DNA from: Pseudomonadales bacterium
Lineage (GTDB): Bacteria > Pseudomonadota > Gammaproteobacteria > Pseudomonadales > DT-91
Length of the DNA stretch: 64,000 nt
Assembly (NCBI GenBank): GCA_013215055.1
Contig: JABSRQ010000007.1
Location: forward strand, 124,001-188,000
Direction: 5' to 3'
Within the stretch, counting starts at the first letter, position 1. The number at the start of each line of letters is the position of its first letter. This document shows, one piece after another, positions 1-9,820 of the stretch. The notes beneath the pieces were generated by a model that worked only from the letters and a program-made list of their open reading frames with translations, made no database searches and was not told where the DNA came from. The translations under genes were made by a program, and so were the position numbers.

Positions 1-947
1 TCAAAAGTGATCATGCCTTGTAAGGGCATGGGTAAATAACCGGGTGAGTCTTTTTCTTCCCAGGCATCGGTCCAGACATTTTTTAACATACGCCCTGGTT
101 TGCCGGTGAATGAACGTGAACGCACAGTGTCTTCTTCTGTCGCATCAAAATACGATTGTTTTTCGGCAGGTTCAGCCTCAGCCTCTTCCACCGCCAACCA
201 TAATGAACCGGTCCAAACCCCTGCTGCACCCACTGACATAGCAGCTAACATTTGGCGGCCATTGCCTATTCCGCCTGCGGCTAAAACCGGGGTTGGATAA
301 ACCGCATCAATCACTTGTGGCCATAAAACAATCGAGCCGACATCACCGGTATGACCTCCCCCTTCCGTGCCTTGGGCGATGATAATATCGACACCGGCTG
401 CTTTATGTTTAAGTGCATGTTTAACCCGGCCACAGAGCGCTGCAACTAAACGGCCACTGTCATGAATCTGTTTAATAATTTCAACGGGGGGGGTGCCTAA
501 TGCATTGGCAATAAGCGTAACATTGGGGCGTTTTAACGCTTCCTCTAAAAGCGGGCGGGCAGTCTCTTCAGTCCAACCTAATAATCCACCTTTAGGGCCT
601 GAATCATCGGGAAAAGCCGGCACGCCATGATCTTTTAATAGTTTTTCAGCAAAGTCGCGATTTTCTTGGGGAATCATCGCCTCCAAGTTTGCCAGCATCG
701 TATCGGCATCAACATCATCCATACCTTCATATTTGGATGGAATAACAATATCCACTCCATAAGGGTAGTCGCCAATATGGGCATCGATCCAATCCAGCTC
801 TTCACGTAATTGCTCTACGGTAAAACCCACAGCACCTAATACACCTAAGCCCCCGGCTTTAGATACTTCAACCACCACATCTCGGCAATGGGTAAAAGCA
901 AAAACAGGCACATCAATTTTTAGTTTTTTACAAATTTCAGTTTTCAT
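1..947 (-). CDS. Nitronate monooxygenase / 2-nitropropane dioxygenase family protein (partial, 3' end beyond window)
   Basis: FMN-dependent TIM-barrel oxidoreductase of the NMO family, which oxidises nitronates or acts as a flavin reductase-like enzyme in the cytoplasm. The translation starts MKTEICKKL and carries AQGTEGGGHTGD, the FMN-phosphate/catalytic His signature, and later AAGGIGNGRQMLAAM, the second phosphate-binding glycine motif. About 315 codons are visible and the C-terminus lies outside the window. Its ATG overlaps the TGA of the upstream acyl-CoA ligase (ATGA), so the two are almost certainly co-translated. Linkage of an NMO to a FadD-like ligase is common in steroid or branched-lipid degradation clusters, but the substrate here cannot be read from the sequence. 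Confidence 0.88.
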   Translation of the reverse strand, partial: MKTEICKKLKIDVPVFAFTHCRDVVVEVSKAGGLGVLGAVGFTVEQLREELDWIDAHIGDYPYGVDIVIPSKYEGMDDVDADTMLANLEAMIPQENRDFAEKLLKDHGVPAFPDDSGPKGGLLGWTEETARPLLEEALKRPNVTLIANALGTPPVEIIKQIHDSGRLVAALCGRVKHALKHKAAGVDIIIAQGTEGGGHTGDVGSIVLWPQVIDAVYPTPVLAAGGIGNGRQMLAAMSVGAAGVWTGSLWLAVEEAEAEPAEKQSYFDATEEDTVRSRSFTGKPGRMLKNVWTDAWEEKDSPGYLPMPLQGMITF

Positions 948-2557
948 ACAATCTCTCCTGCGGCAATCGCTTTGGCCCAGCGATAATCCGGTTTACCTGA
1001 AGGTGCACGTAGCACCTTGGTGACAAAATGTAATTCCCGTGGCACTTTATAGCGGGCAATATGCTTTCTACATTCTTCTTGAACAGCTTCCAAGTCGGGT
1101 TGATGCTCGCCACGTAATTCAATAATGGCGGCAACTTTGCTGCCCCAACGTTCATCGGGCACACCCACCACTACGCAGTCATAAATATCCACATGATTTT
1201 TACAGGCTGATTCAACTTCTTCGGAGAAGATTTTCTCCCCTCCTGAATTAATACAACCCGAGCCGCGACCTAACATGGTAATAGTACCGTCTGCTTCATG
1301 AATTGCATGATCCCCGGGAATGGCATAACGCTTTCCATCGGGAGCGGTAATAAATGTTTTGGCGGTTTTTTCTGGGTCTTTATAATAACCGATAGGGATA
1401 TAACCGGTAGTGGCGACAAAACCTGTTTTACCACAACCCGGTTCTAAAATTTCATACGTTTCTTGATCTAAAACCACAGTACCAGGGCCTGGTTCAACCG
1501 TTGGCCCGCCTTTCATTGCGGTTTTGCCTTTTTCAGCTTTTAAAATACCGTTGCCGCCGGTTTCTGAAGAACCGATGCTGTCTAATAGCATCACATTAGG
1601 AAAGTGGGCCATGACTCGGTCTTTTACAGAGGATGAAAAAATAACCGCAGAGCTAGCAAAAACAAACATCGATGATACATCCACATCATCTTTTATTTTT
1701 TCATAAGCATCCATTAATGGAATCGCCATCGCATCACCGGTAATAAAAATGCCGTTAATTTTTTCGGCATCAATATCACGCCAGGTTTGCCCTGCATCAA
1801 ATTGTTTTCTTAAGACTAATTTTCGGCCTTCAAATGAACCACCCATCACGGCCCATTGTGAAGCCCCATGCATTAAAGGCGCCAAAGGGAATAAACATAA
1901 TTGAAATGCCGCGCCTTTTTTAACAACCTCTTCGGCGGTTTTATATTCGACGCCTGTGGTTTGATCGATACCACCACCTAAAGCCATAAATACATCTTTG
2001 TGTTGCCATACAACGCCTTTTGGCATGCCGGTTGTGCCACCGGTATACAGCATATATTTATCTTCACCCGAACGTGCGGGAAAATCACGTGCTGGCGAGT
2101 TTTCATTCATTACGTTTTCATATTCAACAAAATCTAAAGCACCGGCATCGGCGCCGGAGCCATCTTCAATTAATACGGTATGTTGTAGCTGCGGTAATGA
2201 AGTGATGACATTGGCAGTGCGTTGAGCAAATTCACGTTGTAATACCAAGGCTTTTAAATCGGCATTTTCAAAAATATACGCTAACTCATCTTCAACATAA
2301 CGAAAGTTAATATTAATCCACACAGCACGCAGTTTAAAAACGGCCCATAAGGTTTCAACCCATTCCATAGAGTTGTATGCATAAATTCCCACATGATCAT
2401 CTTGGCCTATACCTTGAGAAGCTAAATGATGGGCCAGGCGATTAGCACGTTCATCCATTTCTTTATACGTACAGCGCTTGCCATCGCAGACGATATATTC
2501 TCGTTCAGGATATTGATCAACAGCGTATTCAAAAATTGTTGCTAGGTTAAATTCCAT
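944..2557 (-). CDS. Acyl-CoA synthetase (AMP-forming, FadD-like)
   Basis: ANL-superfamily ligase that activates a carboxylic acid to its acyl-CoA through an acyl-AMP. It has the AMP/P-loop motif MLYTGGTTGMPKG, the adenylation region DSIGSSETGG, and the C-terminal hinge/lid GRGSGCINSGGEKIFSEEV. The length (537 aa) is normal. I take the ATG at 2557 (MEFNLATIFEYAV). The longer frame opens only with a TTG at 2590 and has no better ribosome site. The YTGGTTGMPKGV signature resembles FadD19/FadD8-like ligases of steroid or branched-chain substrates, but that is family-level inference. Downstream it overlaps the nitronate monooxygenase by four bases, so the pair forms an operon. The region 2558-2849 upstream presumably holds its promoter. 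Confidence 0.9.
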   Translation of the reverse strand: MEFNLATIFEYAVDQYPEREYIVCDGKRCTYKEMDERANRLAHHLASQGIGQDDHVGIYAYNSMEWVETLWAVFKLRAVWININFRYVEDELAYIFENADLKALVLQREFAQRTANVITSLPQLQHTVLIEDGSGADAGALDFVEYENVMNENSPARDFPARSGEDKYMLYTGGTTGMPKGVVWQHKDVFMALGGGIDQTTGVEYKTAEEVVKKGAAFQLCLFPLAPLMHGASQWAVMGGSFEGRKLVLRKQFDAGQTWRDIDAEKINGIFITGDAMAIPLMDAYEKIKDDVDVSSMFVFASSAVIFSSSVKDRVMAHFPNVMLLDSIGSSETGGNGILKAEKGKTAMKGGPTVEPGPGTVVLDQETYEILEPGCGKTGFVATTGYIPIGYYKDPEKTAKTFITAPDGKRYAIPGDHAIHEADGTITMLGRGSGCINSGGEKIFSEEVESACKNHVDIYDCVVVGVPDERWGSKVAAIIELRGEHQPDLEAVQEECRKHIARYKVPRELHFVTKVLRAPSGKPDYRWAKAIAAGEIV

Positions 2558-2849
2558 ATAAGGCACCGATTTGTTGCATGAAACAGTCAATTTGCTTAAC
2601 GCCGTTGGTTTGAATAATGGGAAGATTATTACGTCTAAACATTTTTATTCTTCTAGGCATACTTTTACCATATTGTGGCAATAGTATTAAGAAAGGTTAC
2701 CAAAAATTAAAATTTCTGAAGTTGCATCACCCGCTGCCACGGCGTATTTTCGCAGGCACAGGTAATACAAAGGCCCTCACAGCTAGCATTTAAAACGGGT
2801 ATTTAGAAAAAGTAGCCACATTAAACGATATTAATAGAGAAAAACGCTT

Positions 2850-5336
2850 TTACTTATGGCATTCATTTTTATCGTTATATTTTAAAGATGACTTATAAAT
2901 GAATTTATCAATGCAAGTCCTAAGCTGATCAAAATTTATGGGCTTAGGTAAATAATCATTCATTCCGGCATTAATACAAAGATCATGGTCACAATCCATG
3001 ATATTGGCTGTCACAGCAACAATGGGAATATTTTGATAGGCACTTGGAGTATGTCGAATTAACTTTGTGGCAGTTATTCCATCCAAAACCGGCATTTGCA
3101 GATCCATTAAAATTATAGAGACCACTTCGTGTTCTAAAACTTCCAATGCTTCTTGCCCATTATTAGCAACCACATATTCAAAACCAAAATCCGAAAGTAC
3201 TTCACAGAGCACCATTTGGTTGATGGGATTATCTTCTACCACCAAAATAGGGGCTGGGGTACTTGATGTGGAATAATGTACCGCCTGAATAAGCTGTGCC
3301 GTTATCGTTACCGGAAGACTGATGGTAAAACAACTACCTTCATGCGGTTTGGATATAACAGTTAATTCTCCTTTAAGTTGCTGTAACAGCTTTTGACAGA
3401 TAGAAAGACCAATACCTAAACCGCTAAAGCGGCGCGTCAAACCAATATCAACTTGTTTAAATGCATCAAATATATCTGCCATCTGTGCTTCAGGAATGCC
3501 TATTCCCGTATCTTCAATGTGAATCGTTAATTGTTTGTTAGCTTGATCAGAAATATTATTGTCGATGTTATTAGCATCGTCTTGCAGATAAAATCGGCAA
3601 TGCACATGGCCTGCCGAAGTAAACTTAATCGCATTATCTAATATCTTTGTTAATATGATTTTCAATTTATCTTCATCAAAAACTAACATGCTGGGTATTG
3701 AATCATCAACGTCCCATTCTAATTGCAGATGCTTCAATTCGCATTCAGTCGTATATTTTTTTTGTAACTGTTCCAGGAGTTCTCTGAAATCTTTACTTTG
3801 ATTATGTATTTTTATATTTCCAGAATTAACCTCCGTATAAAAAAGAATGTCATCAATAAGTTTCCACATATCCGTAGCACCTTCATTAATAATTCTAAAG
3901 GGCTTACTTTGATGTAAATGGTGATCATTTTTACTGAGTTGCAAGCCACCAATAATGGCATTCATCGGGGTACGCAGCTCATGGCTGATAGCCAAAAGAA
4001 ATGCAGCTTTACTCGCAATATTTTCCTGACTGCTTATCAAGGCTTCTTCACGCGCTTTTTTGGTTTTCTGTTCAAGAGCAAGCAGTGCGGCTTGTCGACT
4101 TTTATGTATATTTAAGCGATCTGCTAATGCAAAAGAAAGCAGCAACATTTCAAGTAACTGCAACAATAAACTGAATTGGTAAATAGCGGATGAATAGCGA
4201 ATGACATTGTTGATAACCAAAGCATTTAAAACAAAACTTAATGCTAAGACACACCAGGCCATGCAAAAAAACCGTGCTTCCTGTCTGCCTCGATAAAGTA
4301 AATATAAGCCAGTAAACAAACAGATAAATACCGGCAACGGGGTAGTTCTTAGCAAAAACATCTGTAGATAGGATAATGTTAAATCAAATGAAAACAGCCA
4401 AGACGGTAACGTGATGAAAAACAAGCTTAGCAGCTCTATGGCGGCTAGTCCGGTTAAAACGATATGAAATCGGGGCAGATTTTTTTTAGTATTGAGAAAC
4501 TTTATGGTAAATAAGTAGATGCTAGCCCGATAAAGAGCTGCCGTAATATAAAAACTGATGGCATTTATTTTTGGGGATTCAGGGAATATGTAAAGTTGAC
4601 TGATACCTGAAATATTGGCCACAACGGTGACAAAACTAAAGACATAAAGGCTATAAAAGGCATAGGCGGCTTCTTTTGTTGAAAAATAAACAAAGAGGTT
4701 ATAAAAGCCTAAAATAATAATAGCGCCAAAATAAAAGGCTATAAAAAAATCACTATTAAACTTGTGATCGATATAGTCATCAATCGCCCATAACTGACTA
4801 AAAAAGTTAAATGAAGAGCCGTTACCTTTGGCATAAATATAGATCACAAGCTTGTTTTTCTGCTCAATTTTAAGCGGTATAACAAATTCTTTAGACCTTA
4901 TCGGGCGGTTGCTAAGTGGTCGATGGTCACCCAGTTTATAACGTTTAAAAAGTTTATCTTTTTGAAAAATGTATATATCAATAATATCGAGATAAGGCCT
5001 ATTGATTTCCAGATAACGCTGGGCATTTTCAGAGGATATATTTTCAATATGTAATTTAAACCAATAGGCGTTAGTGCTAGGCCCAAAATTAACATGTGCA
5101 TCTAGGTTGTTGGTCCAAGAGGAAGGTGGTAATTGGTTTATTGCAAAGATGTCTGGCTGATCAACCTCTTTCAACCATGAAAACGTAGAGGTAATAGATG
5201 CATTGGCATATTTTGTAGGTAATTGAGCAGACTCAAGCGCAAATGTTTTATTATTTATACAAAGCATTTGAAAGAGTAATGCACTGAATAACAGGCAATG
5301 AAGAACACTAACTTTTTTAAATCGCAGTGTTTTCAT
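2850..5336 (-). CDS. 7TMR-DISM hybrid sensor histidine kinase with receiver domain
   Basis: Membrane sensor kinase of 828 aa. Order: N-terminal signal or membrane segment (about 8-32), a 7TMR-DISMED2-type periplasmic sensing domain (about 40-180), seven membrane helices of the DISM type (about 190-400), a short coiled coil, HisKA with phospho-acceptor H452 in AISHELRTPMNA, HATPase_c (about 545-665; DTGIGIP and GLGIGLS boxes), and a receiver domain with D745 in LMDLQMP. DISM sensors bind small ligands, often carbohydrates or other extracytoplasmic signals. The internal receiver implies a phosphorelay needing a separate HPt protein, since none is fused here. It stands alone between the ligase operon and the small membrane gene at 5548-5682. 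The partner regulator is not visible. Confidence 0.92.
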   Translation of the reverse strand: MKTLRFKKVSVLHCLLFSALLFQMLCINNKTFALESAQLPTKYANASITSTFSWLKEVDQPDIFAINQLPPSSWTNNLDAHVNFGPSTNAYWFKLHIENISSENAQRYLEINRPYLDIIDIYIFQKDKLFKRYKLGDHRPLSNRPIRSKEFVIPLKIEQKNKLVIYIYAKGNGSSFNFFSQLWAIDDYIDHKFNSDFFIAFYFGAIIILGFYNLFVYFSTKEAAYAFYSLYVFSFVTVVANISGISQLYIFPESPKINAISFYITAALYRASIYLFTIKFLNTKKNLPRFHIVLTGLAAIELLSLFFITLPSWLFSFDLTLSYLQMFLLRTTPLPVFICLFTGLYLLYRGRQEARFFCMAWCVLALSFVLNALVINNVIRYSSAIYQFSLLLQLLEMLLLSFALADRLNIHKSRQAALLALEQKTKKAREEALISSQENIASKAAFLLAISHELRTPMNAIIGGLQLSKNDHHLHQSKPFRIINEGATDMWKLIDDILFYTEVNSGNIKIHNQSKDFRELLEQLQKKYTTECELKHLQLEWDVDDSIPSMLVFDEDKLKIILTKILDNAIKFTSAGHVHCRFYLQDDANNIDNNISDQANKQLTIHIEDTGIGIPEAQMADIFDAFKQVDIGLTRRFSGLGIGLSICQKLLQQLKGELTVISKPHEGSCFTISLPVTITAQLIQAVHYSTSSTPAPILVVEDNPINQMVLCEVLSDFGFEYVVANNGQEALEVLEHEVVSIILMDLQMPVLDGITATKLIRHTPSAYQNIPIVAVTANIMDCDHDLCINAGMNDYLPKPINFDQLRTCIDKFIYKSSLKYNDKNECHK

Positions 5337-5547
5337 TCATGTATTAATAATAATTGTAAATTCATGTAGGTGACTGATTATTCAATAATCATTAAATAGT
5401 TATAAATTATTTAACATAAATGGATTGACGTTTTATCAGTGTAGACCCTGCATGTATAAAAGATAGAAATCTCAACTTGAAATTTGATGCTAATAAGCAC
5501 ATCAATAAGAGTATTAACTCTGTGTAAATGCCAACAGATAACCCAGA

Positions 5548-5682
5548 TTACTCAACACTCTTTGATTCTTTAGCCTCATCCGCCTTAATATGCTGATAAG
5601 CAAAGTTGGCCCAATAACCCATAAATACACAGGTTGCCAGAATAATCACCGAACCAAAAATAATGGACTCATCAATATACAT
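5548..5682 (-). CDS. Small single-span membrane protein (44 aa), unknown function
   Basis: A short ORF encoding MYIDESIIFGSVIILATCVF and onward to KESKSVE. It has one hydrophobic helix (about residues 7-24) and then a charged tail, so it is probably an inner-membrane peptide with a cytoplasmic C-terminus. A purine-rich GAGGAAAGAGCT precedes the ATG and serves as a ribosome site. It sits between a sensor kinase and a diguanylate cyclase, all on the minus strand. I do not recognise the family. The good ribosome site, the clean hydrophobic profile and the isolated position support it being real. Confidence 0.6.
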   Translation of the reverse strand: MYIDESIIFGSVIILATCVFMGYWANFAYQHIKADEAKESKSVE

Positions 5683-5787
5683 AGCTCTTTCCTCATCAAT
5701 CTATGTATAAAGCATACGCCGATTTAATGATGACAAGTTTGATACAGATCAAACTACGACAAAAAAAAGACCGCTGTTTAAAGCGTA

Positions 5788-6867
5788 TTAATCACTGCGG
5801 CAAACACGGTCTCGGCCTTCAGATTTGGCCTGATATAAGGCTTTATCACAGCGTTGAAGCCAGCTATTGGCATTCTCCAACTCTTGTAAACTGGCAACAC
5901 CAAAACTGGCTGTCACCCTTTTTTCGGGTAATAAATCTGCGTTACGAATAATTTCACAAAGTGATTCAGCAATCTTCTGTGCATTAACACCTGTGGTTTG
6001 TGGCAAAATTAATGCAAACTCTTCCCCGCCATAACGAAAAATATCATCACTGCTGCGAAGACGCTTGCCTATACGTTTAACCACCGACTTAAGCACGTTG
6101 TCACCCGCACCATGGCCATAGTCATCATTAACCAACTTAAAAAAATCCAAATCAATCAGTATCATCGCGAAGGGTTGTTTATAACGATTTTTCATCTCAA
6201 TGCAAACCAACATTTCCTCATCAAAGCTTCTTCGATTTAAGGCCCCTGTTAATCCATCTGTGATCGCCAAGTCATGTAATAAATTTTCCTGTTGGTGTAA
6301 TAAACCAAAAAACAAACCAATCATTAAGCCGCTAACAATCACCGAAAAAGTAAAAGAATTAGCCGTACCCAGCGAATAAGCTTCATAGGCACAGGGAATT
6401 AAACAAACCAGGAATAAAGCCGATAACAACTTGGCTAACGATTCTGGCAACATAAAAAATACAAAGACCACCAGAGGATAAGCCCAAAATATATTATGTG
6501 CCTTCAGTGCATAAGAGCTATAGATAATAATAGCGATGCCACCGATAACAAAAACTTCGGGGGTAATCAGTACCGGCTTATCGTGCACCAACTGATAAAT
6601 CGATATACACGATAACAGCGTAACCAATAGTTCAACACCGCCCATCCAATATTGCTGTAGTAACAAATTATAAACGCCATAAGGTGGCATCAGGATTAAT
6701 ATTAAAACTAAACTATAGTGATGTGCTACCTGGCGATAAACCAATAAGGGGTGAGTATTTGGACCACTTATATGATTTTTAAGCCTAGCGGCATCAAGCG
6801 TGCCTGGGTAAAGATATCGCTTAACATCGATGGTGGACACAGAATATTTCGTCCAGCCTTTTTTCAT
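5788..6867 (-). CDS. Membrane-bound diguanylate cyclase (GGDEF)
   Basis: Synthesises cyclic di-GMP from two GTP at the inner membrane. The N-terminal half holds about six hydrophobic helices (roughly residues 50-195), a MASE-like sensor. The C-terminal GGDEF domain (about 205-357) has the active-site GGEEF at 280-284 and an intact inhibitory I-site RSSD at 271-274, five residues upstream. The enzyme should therefore be active and subject to product inhibition. The EEF variant of the signature is fully functional in the family. No EAL domain is present. It is monocistronic, and no ligand can be deduced. Confidence 0.92.
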   Translation of the reverse strand: MKKGWTKYSVSTIDVKRYLYPGTLDAARLKNHISGPNTHPLLVYRQVAHHYSLVLILILMPPYGVYNLLLQQYWMGGVELLVTLLSCISIYQLVHDKPVLITPEVFVIGGIAIIIYSSYALKAHNIFWAYPLVVFVFFMLPESLAKLLSALFLVCLIPCAYEAYSLGTANSFTFSVIVSGLMIGLFFGLLHQQENLLHDLAITDGLTGALNRRSFDEEMLVCIEMKNRYKQPFAMILIDLDFFKLVNDDYGHGAGDNVLKSVVKRIGKRLRSSDDIFRYGGEEFALILPQTTGVNAQKIAESLCEIIRNADLLPEKRVTASFGVASLQELENANSWLQRCDKALYQAKSEGRDRVCRSD

Positions 6868-7079
6868 GGAATACGGCTTGTAATGATAAACTCATTACTC
6901 AGTTAAGACCTTGCCCCTCTATCTGTCGAGCATAATAAGAAAGTCATAATAACGGCATGCTTTTATCGTGTTTAGTCATGTAAATTCATTTTATTCGACA
7001 CATAGAAATTGCTTTCACAGAGAAAGAACTAAGGCTCATTGCCACTGCAACATTGACCGTCTAATCAAGATTATGGCGG

Positions 7080-9011
7080 TTAATTTAAATACGCACCCTG
7101 TGTACGGCCATGGCCGGTTTCTTCATCGTAGGCATCATCCAATACACTGTATTGCGCCAAAATATCTTGCCCCAGAGCATTCACGGTTTTGCCCATGGTT
7201 TCACAGTTTTCCTGAGTCTTTAACACTGGCAGACGTTTAGCGATTTCATTGGCTGCCAATACACCAAAATCCAGGTGGCCATATTCATGGGTTAGTAAAG
7301 CCGTCTCATAACGATCAAAACCCTGACGCGTTTGTCTATCAACAGATAAATCCGTCATAAGCCGCGGCATTAAAATGCTATTGTTTAATTTCACATTCAG
7401 GCCTGCCAAGCTACATTGCCCTGCTGAGCGCTGATAGGTATAAGACCAATTGATATGCCATTTGGCTTGCGCATGATAGGTATGCCCAGCATCTTGAATC
7501 GGCGAGGCCCTATTTAATGCAGCCAGTAAATCGTCTTCACTGGCAGGCGCAATGGCATAAAAACTTAATAACTCCTGATAATCCACAGCGGGCTGCACTT
7601 GTTGCTGTAAACCCGGCTTTGGTCCATCTTCTATGGCTGTTTCGGCGTTTGTATCTGTATCACTTTCAATAAGAAGAGGCAGGCTTACCGTAGTGGAAAA
7701 ACCTTCGGCATTATTCGCTAGATTCACCGGGTCGCCTACCAAGGCTTTACCACCACTGCTCCATATAAATCTATTTTTTTCAGCCGAAAAATAATAATTA
7801 CTGCAGATCTCATTATGCCACTGATTATAAACAGCCGAGAAACGTGCCGAACGGATTTTGGTAAAAGTATCATTACCCTGCTTGTATTGGATGTTTTCAA
7901 AATAGGCGGTTCTGGCTTCGGTTTCCAGGCATGATGCGCCGGTTTGCCACCAGTCTTCAATAAAGCCGCTGGCACCTTGTGGCGTCACCTGCTTGCCATA
8001 ACGCAGCTGCGCCACTCGCAGTCGCGGTCCCGTTTCATCATCGGTAAAATACATCGTATAGTCGGTGCGGTTTGAAACCGGATAAGAGACTTCGATTTCA
8101 AAACGATATTTCACCCCCGTTTTGGGTGTATAAGGTAGATAACATTTAGCCCCTGTACCTTCACCACCAAAACCGGTACAGGTGGCCATGCCACTATCAA
8201 CAATCTCTGCATCAATACCATTAACATCCCATACCGAAAACAGGATTTTATCTGTTTGCAGGCCGGTATAACCGCCAGGAAAATTTATCGCCGAATAATA
8301 GGTGGTTTCCGGTAATGTGACGGGGGTGACATCAACCGAAAAATGATCCCAGTTTGGGCTATTCCAATTAATATGAATCGAATTTGAACGAGTCTCATGG
8401 GGGGCTGCATCGCCGGTGATCACGGCCTTGGAGATGCTGCCATCCACTCGTTTGATCAGAACATTCACCGACTGTTTATAAGCCGTACCCGCTACCCACC
8501 AAGAAGAAATTTCGCCCGCACTATTACTGTTTTTTGTTTTAGGAAAAATCCAGCCACTGGCAACTCCCTCTTCAGGCTGCCATAGCACTTCACAGCCAGC
8601 CACCGCGACACCATCATTCATCACCTTGATTTTAATTTCTTGAGGTTTATGGCTGGAATTATTTTGGCTGCTATTTGTAGGGTCATACAACGTGGATGAA
8701 AACACCGAACCCATTCTGGCCACACCTGCATAAGGTGTTAAAGCATAGACTTCACTGCCTGCAGGACAAGGCAGAGCCGATGATAAGAAAGTGTCATCGC
8801 CCGTAGGAATATCAGTCGAGGGTTGGGAAGTATCGGTTTCAGTTGCAGTTGCAGTTGCGGTTTGAGTAGTTAATGCGGAATCATCATTACCGCCTTCAAC
8901 GGTATCTTCAACACCGCAGGCCGTTAACACCGATGTTAACAGCACCGGGAAAACAACAGAACGCAGGGGCAGGGGCAGGGGCAGGCGATTAAGATAATAA
9001 TGGAATGTCAT
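7080..9011 (-). CDS. Large lipoprotein with C-terminal DUF922-like putative Zn-protease domain
   Basis: A 643-aa envelope protein. The N-terminus is a lipoprotein signal with lipobox LTAC (SVLTACG), then a Thr/Ala/Asp-rich linker. The middle (about 60-480) has Ig-like or beta-rich character without a family I recognise. The C-terminal part resembles DUF922, a predicted secreted zinc-dependent protease: paired Cys residues, and THEYGHLDFG with an HExxH motif (H575, E576, H579) in the expected place. In the signal peptide three tandem CTGCCC-type hexamers encode LPLPLP, a possible slippage tract. The start lacks a strong ribosome site, and a 9-bp hairpin lies just upstream (9027-9049). Protease activity is inference from HExxH only. 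Confidence 0.75.
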   Translation of the reverse strand: MTFHYYLNRLPLPLPLRSVVFPVLLTSVLTACGVEDTVEGGNDDSALTTQTATATATETDTSQPSTDIPTGDDTFLSSALPCPAGSEVYALTPYAGVARMGSVFSSTLYDPTNSSQNNSSHKPQEIKIKVMNDGVAVAGCEVLWQPEEGVASGWIFPKTKNSNSAGEISSWWVAGTAYKQSVNVLIKRVDGSISKAVITGDAAPHETRSNSIHINWNSPNWDHFSVDVTPVTLPETTYYSAINFPGGYTGLQTDKILFSVWDVNGIDAEIVDSGMATCTGFGGEGTGAKCYLPYTPKTGVKYRFEIEVSYPVSNRTDYTMYFTDDETGPRLRVAQLRYGKQVTPQGASGFIEDWWQTGASCLETEARTAYFENIQYKQGNDTFTKIRSARFSAVYNQWHNEICSNYYFSAEKNRFIWSSGGKALVGDPVNLANNAEGFSTTVSLPLLIESDTDTNAETAIEDGPKPGLQQQVQPAVDYQELLSFYAIAPASEDDLLAALNRASPIQDAGHTYHAQAKWHINWSYTYQRSAGQCSLAGLNVKLNNSILMPRLMTDLSVDRQTRQGFDRYETALLTHEYGHLDFGVLAANEIAKRLPVLKTQENCETMGKTVNALGQDILAQYSVLDDAYDEETGHGRTQGAYLN

Positions 9012-9026
9012 TAAACGTATCTAACA

Positions 9027-9049
9027 TAAGATGAAGAGTCTTCATCTTA
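9027..9049. other. Perfect 9-bp inverted repeat between bioD and the lipoprotein gene
   Basis: TAAGATGAA, 5-base spacer, TTCATCTTA. It lies 64 bp past the bioD stop and 16 bp before the lipoprotein start. It has no T-run on the leftward side, so it is a poor intrinsic terminator. It could be an operator or a leader hairpin that affects translation of the downstream gene. Confidence 0.5.
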
Positions 9050-9112
9050 CGCAAGAGCGCTGGGCCGCACTATAGGCCAGAAGGGCTAGGACAAGAGAAC
9101 TAGACCCTCAGT

Positions 9113-9802
9113 TTATAATAGCGCAGTAATATCCAGATGCTCGGCGACGGCCTCTGCCTGCACGTTTTCCTGAAAGGGAACAAAACCCAAACAAGGTGCA
9201 CCCAACATGCCTTTTAGGCTGGCCAAATTCTCTTCAACACAGGACATGTCTTTATCAATCTGCGTGCCAACCCAGCCTGCGATTTCCAAACCATCGGCAC
9301 GAATCGCCCTGGCGGTTAACAGCGCATGATTTAAACAGCCCAGTTTCATACCCACCACCAAGATGACCGGTGTCTTTAATTCTTTGGCTAAAGCCGATAA
9401 AGGTTCGCGTCCATTTAACGGCACCATCCAACCGCCAGCACCTTCAATCAAACGAAAATCAGCGCGTGTCATCATCGCCCCACGTACAAAACCTGTGAGT
9501 GAATGAATCGTGACATTACGGCCTTCTTTCTCGGCAGCGATATGAGGGGCGATAGGATCGCTAAATAATACCGGATTCACCTGTGCATAAGGTAAAGCTT
9601 CTGTAGAGGCGGCCATCAATTTAACCGCATCATCATTGCCTTGTTTATCGCTACCAGGAATGTCCACCATACCGCCTGCGGCAACCGGCTTTAAACCTAA
9701 GGTTTTTAATCCCAGGGCGGCGGCTTTAATCAATAAGGCTTGGGTGATTAAGGTTTTTCCGGCATCAGTATCGGTGCCGGTGATAAAGAAATTCTTGGCC
9801 AT
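9113..9802 (-). CDS. bioD: Dethiobiotin synthase
   Basis: ATP-dependent carboxylation and ring closure of 7,8-diaminopelargonate to dethiobiotin, the penultimate step of biotin synthesis. The N-terminal P-loop GTDTDAGKT (about 9-17) and the conserved EGAGGWMVPL substrate/ATP motif are present. Its 229 aa is the family length. It is the last gene of bioB-bioF-bioHC-bioD, starting 18 bp after bioHC. bioA is not in the window, so the aminotransferase step must be encoded elsewhere. Confidence 0.96.
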   Translation of the reverse strand: MAKNFFITGTDTDAGKTLITQALLIKAAALGLKTLGLKPVAAGGMVDIPGSDKQGNDDAVKLMAASTEALPYAQVNPVLFSDPIAPHIAAEKEGRNVTIHSLTGFVRGAMMTRADFRLIEGAGGWMVPLNGREPLSALAKELKTPVILVVGMKLGCLNHALLTARAIRADGLEIAGWVGTQIDKDMSCVEENLASLKGMLGAPCLGFVPFQENVQAEAVAEHLDITALL

Positions 9803-9820
9803 GTGTGCCTCTTAAGCTTT

